Positions 58,046 through 64,000 of a DNA stretch of 64,000 nt are shown piece after piece. This DNA comes from Eurosta solidaginis (Eukaryota; Arthropoda; Insecta; Diptera; Tephritidae). The stretch lies in assembly GCF_040869045.1 (NCBI RefSeq), contig NC_090319.1, forward strand, positions 280,337,693-280,401,692, in the 5' to 3' direction. Positions within the stretch are counted from its first letter, which is position 1. Each line of letters opens with the position of its first letter. The notes below the pieces were generated by a model. The model saw only the letters and a program-made list of their open reading frames with translations. It did not search any database and was not told where the DNA came from. Made by a program: the position numbers and the translations under genes.

Positions 58046-58274
58046 TGTTGGGTTTGTTTATAATTTTAATTTTACAATATTTTACTTTGTAATTTTGTTA
58101 TTTTTTTAAATGTATTCATGTATTTTTAATTTTCAATTTTGAATTTTGTTTACTTCAAAAATTTTCATTCTTGTGAAAATTCGATTTATGTACAACCGAT
58201 TTTTAAGTGTTAATAAAATATATTAATTTTTACATTAAAATAGTTCCTTTATTTATATCAATATTGGAACTACA
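58046..58274 (+). repeat. 5' LTR
   Basis: Starts TGTTGGGTTTG and ends GGAACTACA, 229 bp. TTGGCGATCCCGCC just after it (58276 onward) is the likely tRNA primer-binding site. Confidence 0.92.
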
Positions 58275-59140
58275 ATTGGCGATCCCGCCTTTGTCGAGTG
58301 CAGTAATTGTTTTTGAATGTGGGATAATTGTATCCATATCGGTCATCGTATATAATTTCTTGGTATTATAACGGGTTAACATACGACTAATATTACAACA
58401 AACGCAGTTGCAGATACATAGAAGAGCTTATATTACAGCAAAATTCTATATGCAGTTGCAGATACATTGAGGAGCTTATATTACAACAAATTTTATGACG
58501 ATATACAAATATTTCATTCACAATTGGTCACTATGATTATTTTTCTCAACGCTATTAGCTGTGTGCGTCTTCGTACATACCGTCTATGTTGCTGTGCCTA
58601 GAATTGAGATAGAGCTGGTTTCATAGCAATAACGACCATTGATTATATCAACCTTAACAACCTCTGATGTTATCAGTGACACTTCCGTCACTTTCGCTAC
58701 CGTTATTGTTAATAAAGTAAGAATTACATAACATAAAATGATACTTCTGATACACTACTAGCAACAATTTCATCTTCCTGCATCTCAAAAACAATTTCAT
58801 ATTGGTGAGATCAATTCTTCATATTTACATATATATTTGTTTAACTATTAAATATACTATTTTTGTGTTTGGTTTCGAATCTTGTTATTTTTGAATTGTT
58901 CTTTTCTGGTTAAGATACTAAATCACGAGTAATTAAGTCAATTTATTTACATTCAATCGGTAACTTATATAGGACTATTTACATTCCATAAGGTAGTAGC
59001 AAAATTGAAAAATTTTAAATTGTGAACTCTTCCTTCAATTCAGTATAGTATTTATTTAATATAAATTAATAATATAATTAATAAATAAAATTAATTTTGT
59101 TTTATTGATTTTCTAACAGGGAACGATTTTTTGTCATCCC
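58275..59140. other. 5' leader of the CsRn1-like element
   Basis: Non-coding leader of about 0.9 kb between the primer site and gag. It contains a loose duplication of GCAGTTGCAGATACAT near 58407 and 58454. Confidence 0.7.
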
Positions 59141-59191
59141 TTGTCAAATTTGCTATTTTATTCTCTAACTTTCTTTTTCAAAACGGTTAAT

Positions 59192-60136
59192 ATGTTTCAC
59201 TCCCCACACAACAATACATACAACATACAAACTACACTCACAAACAATTTAAATGACTCACTAATTGATTTACCGAATGAGAATTTTTCTGATCATATTT
59301 CGAATCCTTACGAAAATATAAGATCAAATGAAATTTCCGCAACATCAATTAAACTTCCACAATTTTGGACTAGTTGTCCAGAAGCTTGGTTTATCCATGC
59401 AGAAACACAATTTAGTACTAAAAATATAACGCAAGAAAACACAAAATATGAACATATTATTACCGCGCTTCCACAGGAAGTAATTTTAACGGTTTTAGAT
59501 TTTATTCAAAATCCCCCCCAAGTTAATAAGTTTTCTGAACTTAAGAAAATCTTAATAGAAAGGCATTCATTAAGTGAAAGTTCAAAGCTAGATAAAATTT
59601 TTAGTGATTCTGAGATGGGAGATCGTAAACCCTCAGAATTTTATCGATCATTGATTTTACTTGCCGGTTAAAATTTCAGTGAAAATATTCTTAAAAAGAT
59701 TTGGATAAGAAAACTTCCCAAAAATTTAAGTGCGATTTTAGCTAGTTCCAATTCAACTAATTTAAATGAATTGACAAAACTCGCTGATAATATTTGGGAA
59801 GTCATAAATAAAAATGAAGTATATTCGGTTAACGCGGTTTCGAATTCAGTAGCGCAAAATTCTGTTGTTGAAAATTTGGTAAAAACTACTTCTTTGATGT
59901 TTGAAAATTTTCAAAAACTTTCTTTAGAATTATCTGAAATAAAAACTCAAGTTTATCAAAATCAATCTAGATCACGGTCGAATTCCAGAAATTATTTGAG
60001 AAATTCATTTAGACGTCGTTCCAATTCGCGTAATAATCCAAATTGGCTGTGTAGATTTCACTACAAGTTTGGAAATAATGCCCGAAATTGTGAACAACCG
60101 TGTTCTTATAATAAAAATAATGATTCAACAAACTAA
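59192..60136 (+). pseudogene. Gag of the CsRn1-like element
   Basis: Structural polyprotein that would form the cytoplasmic particle and bind RNA. I prefer the ATG at 59192 to that at 59141, because the residues before it are hydrophobic and unlike gag. Motifs: LPQFWTSCPEAWFIHAETQF near residue 55, typical of this lineage's capsid. After an in-frame TAA at 59669-59671, the same frame continues with EFYRSL-proximal helices, an Arg/Ser-rich stretch and the finger CRFHYKFGNNARNC..PC. The finger is a CHCC type rather than the standard CCHC. The frame closes with a TAA at 60134-60136, and pol follows in another frame. Confidence 0.85.
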
Positions 60137-60138
60137 AT

Positions 60139-60669
60139 TCAACCGTTGTTGCAGCAACGAACAACGGTAATTTGGAATTTTCAACTCGTCGCTTGTTCAT
60201 TTTTGATAAAGATAATAAACTACATTTTTTGATCGATAGTGGAGCAGAAATTTCAGTGTTACCATTGTGTAAATTTCCACATACGAAACGTACAGATATA
60301 ATTCTTACAGCTAATGGTTCAACAATTTCCACATACGAGAAAAGGCATTTAAACGTAAATTTAGGTTTAAGATGTGAATTTCCCTTTACATTTTTGATAG
60401 CGGATATAGCTAAGCCAATAATTGGAGCAGACTTTCTTTGTAAATATGGTCTCCTTATTGATATGAAACATAAGCGCTTAGTAGATCCCTTAACAAATCT
60501 TTCGGTCAATACCATTTCTTCTTTTTGTGACATTCCTTTACCAAAGTTATTTACGGTTGATAATAAATTTACGAAATTATTAAGAGAGTTTCCGTCACTT
60601 ATTGCAGAACCAGATTATACGAAACCTGTTAAACATACAACGGGTACATCGACTTGTAACGGAAGGTAG
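60139..60669 (+). pseudogene. Aspartic protease region of the CsRn1-like element
   Basis: Pol frame, shifted relative to gag. It contains the catalytic DSGAE near 60235 and the IIGADFL block near 60420, together defining a retropepsin that would cut the polyprotein. The frame is lost at about 60650-60669 by an indel just before the reverse transcriptase. Confidence 0.85.
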
Positions 60670-61293
60670 TCTTCCATTTTCTAGACCCAGGCGCTTAGAT
60701 CCGATAAAATACAAAGTCGCTAAAACGGAATTTGATTTTTTAGTTAAAACAGGCATTTGTCGGCCTTCAAATTCTTCAGTAGCATTTCCACTTCACTTAG
60801 TACCTAAAAAAGAATTGAATGATTGGCGTCCTTGCGGTGATTTTAGGAGATTAAATATTGTAACTGTGCCGGATCGTTATCCTTTACCACACATACAAGA
60901 TTTTAATATGAATCTTCGTAATAAAAATATATTTTAGAAATTAGACTTAGAGCATATCACCAAATTCCTATGGCCGAGGAAGACATTTATAAAAATGCGA
61001 TTACAACTCCTTTCGGTATGTTTGAATTCATGCGAATGCCCTTTGGACTTAGAAATTCTGCACAAACTATCCAAAGATTCATTAACGAAATAGTCAGTGA
61101 CTTAGATATTGTATATTCTTATATCGACGACTTACTTATTGCAAGTAAAGACGAAGAACAACATTTAAAACATTTGCGTATACTTTTTCAACGCCTTTCA
61201 GAGTACGGTTTAAACATTAAACCAAGTAAATGTACTTTTGGCGTATCTAATACAGACTTTTTAGGACATAATATTTCTGGTACAGGTATTTGA
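60661..61293 (+). pseudogene. Reverse transcriptase of the CsRn1-like element
   Basis: Two frames. The first (to 60937) has [20 protein letters not shown] and [12 protein letters not shown] damaged stretch near 60940-60970 covers the first palm aspartate region. The second frame (60970-61293) has TPFGMFEFMRMPFGLRNS and the catalytic YIDD at about 61120. It ends at an in-frame TGA at 61291-61293, after which the same frame continues into the connection domain. Confidence 0.88.
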
Positions 61294-61850
61294 CCTCCTG
61301 ACGAAAAGGTAGCAGCTATTCGCAATTTCGAACGTCCGAAATCAGTTAAGCAAGCCCAAAAATGTATAGGCATGGTAAACTATTACCATAGATATATTCC
61401 AAAATTAGCAGAATTTACGAACAAAATTTATGATCTAATTAACAGAACAATTAAGAAACGTGACAAAACTTTAATATGGGACGATATATCGAGTGAAGCT
61501 TTTGAATGCATTAAGGATAAATTTGCATCTACGATATTGTTAAATCATTTTAAGAAAGATGCCAAATTATCTTTAACAGTAGATGCATCTGATACGGCTA
61601 TTGGTGGTGTTATACAACAAATGTATAATAACAGAATTGAACCTCTTGCATTCTTTTCTAAAAAACTTTCTCCAACCGAAATTAAGTACAGCGCATTTTA
61701 TAGGGAATTATTGGCAATTTATTTAAATATAAAACATTTTCGATATCTTTTGGAAGGACGCAAATTACAGTTTTTATGGACCACAAACCTTTAACTACAG
61801 CTTTAAATTCAAAAACAGAACGGAGTCCCAGACAAACGAGACATTTGGAG
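61294..61850 (+). pseudogene. RNase H region of the CsRn1-like element
   Basis: Continues after the TGA: YYHRYIPKLAEF, then the RNase H start LTVDASDTAIGGVI, FFSKKLSPTE and the glutamate-bearing [22 protein letters not shown] frameshift at about 61770-61790 moves the end (MDHKPLT, the DHKPL box) into the integrase frame. Confidence 0.85.
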
Positions 61851-63179
61851 TTTATAGCACAATTTACTGATGACATACAATACATTAAAGGAGAATCCAA
61901 TGTTGTAGCAGATACGCTATCTAGAGCTTTCGACGTTAATGCAATACACAATACAGAGCTGAATTTCAAAATTTTACAAAGCGAACAACAAAATGACAGT
62001 GTTTTAAACGAACTAATATCTAAAATACAATTTTTAAATTTGAAGTTAATTAATATACCTATATTAAATTTCAATATTTGGTGTGAAGTTTCTGGCGATA
62101 CACCTAGACCATTTGTACCGAGTAAATTACGGAAGACGGTATTTGACATGCTGCATGGAATTGCACATCCTGGTACACGACGACTCATAATTAAAAAATA
62201 TTTTTGGCCTAACATGACTAAAGAGATTAATAGTTGGTCAAAAGAGTGTCTAAACTGTCAAAAATCCAAAGTTTATCGTCACACAAAGTCTCCTGTTGTC
62301 AAATTTCCCATTCCTAAGAATAGATTTGAGCATATACATCTAGATATAGTTGGATCGTTACCTATTTCGAAAGGACATCGTTTTATTTTAACAATAATTG
62401 ATAGATTTACTCGTTGGCCAGAGGCATATGCTCTAAAAGATATTTCAGCGTCAACAATTGCGAACAAATTTTTCAAAGAATATATATCTCGTTTTGGGGT
62501 TCCATTGGAAATAACCACCGACCAAGGTAGCCAATTCACATCAAAATTGCTTTTAGAGTTAACCAAATTACTCGGTAGTCATCATATTACTACTTCGGCT
62601 TATCACCCTCAAGGAAATGGTATGGTTGAAAGGTTTCATAGGCAGCTAAAAGTTACTATAATGGCTAGAGATGGATCAAACAATAGGTATGACGAGTTAC
62701 CTATCATACTACTTGGGTTGCGATCTATTTACAATGAGGATATTTCAGCTACACCGGCGGAAATGGTTTTTGGTCAAAATGTACGTTTACTGAGGGAACT
62801 TGTTGTTCCATCAGCTGAGAATAGTCCATCAACTGAAATTTTAAGTAGTTTACGTGAACATTTTCGGAATATTAAATCAAATTTAAGTCATCATAGGAAT
62901 TGTGATACAGGAATTTATGTTCCAAAAGATCTTCAAACTTGTAAATTTGCATTTGTTCGAGTTGCAGATAAAAGCTCATTACAGCAACCATATGAGGGAC
63001 CTTACAAAATTGTGGAAAAAGAACAAAAATATTTTAAATTGGAAATCAATTATAGTATTACAACTATTCCAATTGACAGATTAAAACCAGCAATAATTGA
63101 AACAACAGATATAAACAACACTAACAATACATTTAAAAAGAGAGTTACTTTTAATTTGTTTGATGTTGATTTTTCTTGA
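61776..63179 (+). pseudogene. RNase H end and integrase of the CsRn1-like element
   Basis: 467-codon open frame, the longest in the window. It opens with the RNase H DHKPL box and the NVVADTLSR tether. The integrase has an HHCC zinc domain (HGIAHPG.. to ..CLNCQKSK, near residues 125-165). The catalytic triad lies in HLDIVG, TDQGSQF and [10 protein letters not shown], and the C-terminus has [11 protein letters not shown], a GPY/F-type module. All three acidic residues are present, so the integrase domain itself looks intact although the polyprotein upstream is broken. Confidence 0.92.
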
Positions 63180-63190
63180 AGGGGGAGTAT
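63178..63190 (+). other. Polypurine tract
   Basis: GAAGGGGGAGTAT directly before the 3' LTR, the plus-strand primer of the element. Confidence 0.85.
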
Positions 63191-63419
63191 TGTAGGGTTT
63201 GTTTATAATTTTAACTTTACAATATTTTACTTTGTAATTTTGTTATTTTTTTGAATGTATTCATATATTTTTAATTTTCAATTTTGAATTTTATTTACTT
63301 CAAAAATTTTCATTCTTGTGAAAATTCGATTTATGTACAACCGATTTTTAAGCGTTAATAAAATATATTAATTTTTACATTAAAATAGTTCCTTTATTTA
63401 TATCAATAATGGAACTACA
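63191..63419 (+). repeat. 3' LTR
   Basis: 229 bp, TGTAGGGTTTG to GGAACTACA. Seven substitutions against the 5' LTR by direct comparison. Confidence 0.92.
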
Positions 63420-63460
63420 GTGCTCCTTTCAATATTTCCTACAAATTGGCGGCACCACTC
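63420..63460 (-). repeat. tRNA-headed SINE, continuation
   Basis: GTGCTCCTTT and CCTACAAATTGGCGGC resume the SINE body interrupted at 58045. It appears cut near 63460 by the next LINE. Confidence 0.7.
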
Positions 63461-64000
63461 TAAGGCAGCCTCGGCTGCCCCAATCTTACGCCTCAGCACA
63501 ACAGATGCGGACGTTGTTCTATTTCAGGAGCCTTGGGTCGTTGGCAGCAAGGTCTGTGGGCTCTATTCTAAGGACTACCAGCTGGTGACACCGCCCGTGA
63601 CTGGTAGAATCAGATCTTGTATTCTAAAAAAGAAAACTCTAGTATTTATTCTGCTATCTCTTTTTAGCGACGAGGACTTAATCTGCATTAGCCTCGAGCC
63701 ACAGGACCGAACGCTATGGCTGATGTCCGCCTATCTGGCGCACGATCGCCCAACTTCTGTGCAGGACCGGCTCTGCAAAGCGGTACGGTAAACCCACAGC
63801 AAAGGGTTCTCGATAATAATCGGAGCCGATGCCAATGCACATAGCACCGCTTGGAGCTCTACCGACATTAACACTAGGGGTGAGTCTCTTTTTGATTCTG
63901 CTATTAACAATAATCTAAGTATATGCAACTCTGGAGACAAACCAACTTTTATCACCTCAAAGAGAAAGGAGGTTCTAGATATTACTCTAGTTTCAGGGCC
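63455..64000 (+). pseudogene. LINE endonuclease domain (R1/LOA/Jockey-type), partial
   Basis: APE-like endonuclease of a non-LTR element running off the window. Motifs: VVLFQEPWV (metal-binding glutamate), GADANAHSTAW, then NTRGESLFD, and SGDKPTFIT with EVLDITLVS at the edge. It reads in one frame except for a TAA at 63789-63791, so it is probably nonfunctional. Where its 5' end lies is unclear. Confidence 0.85.

Larger units (their letters stand above)
58046..63419 (+). mobile_element. Ty3/gypsy retrotransposon, CsRn1-like
   Basis: Complete LTR element with 229-bp LTRs and a perfect 5-bp target duplication GTGCT (58041-58045 and 63420-63424). Order is LTR, primer site, gag, protease, reverse transcriptase, RNase H, integrase, purine tract, LTR; no envelope gene is seen. 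The gag zinc finger of CHCC type is the mark of the CsRn1 lineage. I count 7 differences between the LTRs (about 3%), so the insertion is moderately old. Gag and pol carry at least two nonsense codons and three frameshifts, so it is inactive. Confidence 0.92.

Noticed and set aside
58046..63419. Errantivirus-type endogenous retrovirus
   Set aside because: No envelope reading frame between integrase and the purine tract; gag finger and order fit a CsRn1-like retrotransposon.

Overview
This window looks like heterochromatin-like or gene-poor DNA from a dipteran, most probably a tephritid fruit fly. That placement is an inference from an AT-rich background, insect-type core promoters and families I associate with tephritid genomes: a tRNA-headed SINE, DINE/mini-me-like elements with GGAC runs, RTE and R1 LINEs, and 412-like and CsRn1-like LTR elements. 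I could not run a database search. The only host gene I recognise is a serine protease homolog (SPH). It is broken, and everything else is repeats, transposon remains and pseudogenes.

Region 1 (1-9.1 kb) is a giant inverted duplication. Arms of about 3.7 kb (1070-4791 and 4851-8557) flank a 59-bp spacer. The right arm carries the promoter and N-terminal half of the SPH plus part of an Hsp90 pseudogene. The left arm is an inverted copy inserted into the middle of the SPH gene, so the C-terminal half is stranded at 565-1069. A 19-bp direct repeat brackets the inserted copy. Both arms keep a TATA box and initiator, so the two promoters converge on the spacer. Any read-through transcript would fold into a long hairpin.

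Region 2 (9.1-21.7 kb) holds copies of a 385-bp dispersed repeat followed by a tandem satellite of about 354 bp per unit. The satellite is dissected by nested insertions: an internally deleted 412-like element, a solo LTR with a second solo LTR inside it, an RTE-clade LINE that contains another solo LTR, and a Helitron remnant with a DINE-type minisatellite. The array runs into a 100-N assembly gap at 21699-21798.

Region 3 (21.8-27.1 kb) contains an R1-like LINE 3' end lying inside a GTTAAA hexamer array, a stretch with no recognised content, and DINE-like elements with a minisatellite of about 130 bp per unit.

Region 4 (27.1-56.9 kb) is a tandem duplication of a 13.3-kb unit: copy A (27124-40476), copy B (40477-53785) and a 3.1-kb partial copy C (53786-56885). 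Each full unit carries DINE-like elements, an RTE tail, a foldback element, a polypyrimidine tract, a LINE zinc-finger fragment, Helitron helicase remains, and the left end of a piggyBac-like transposon. The unit boundary lies inside that transposon, whose N-terminal half and right end survive only once, at 56.9-57.6 kb.

Region 5 (57.6-64 kb) holds a 5.4-kb CsRn1-like Ty3/gypsy retrotransposon with 229-bp LTRs and a perfect 5-bp target duplication, inserted in a SINE. Its reading frames carry several stops and frameshifts. The window ends inside a LINE endonuclease domain.

No intact host gene, tRNA, rRNA or CRISPR array was found. The strongest candidate for something new is the SPH inverted duplication, which has the architecture of a hairpin-RNA (endogenous siRNA) locus.
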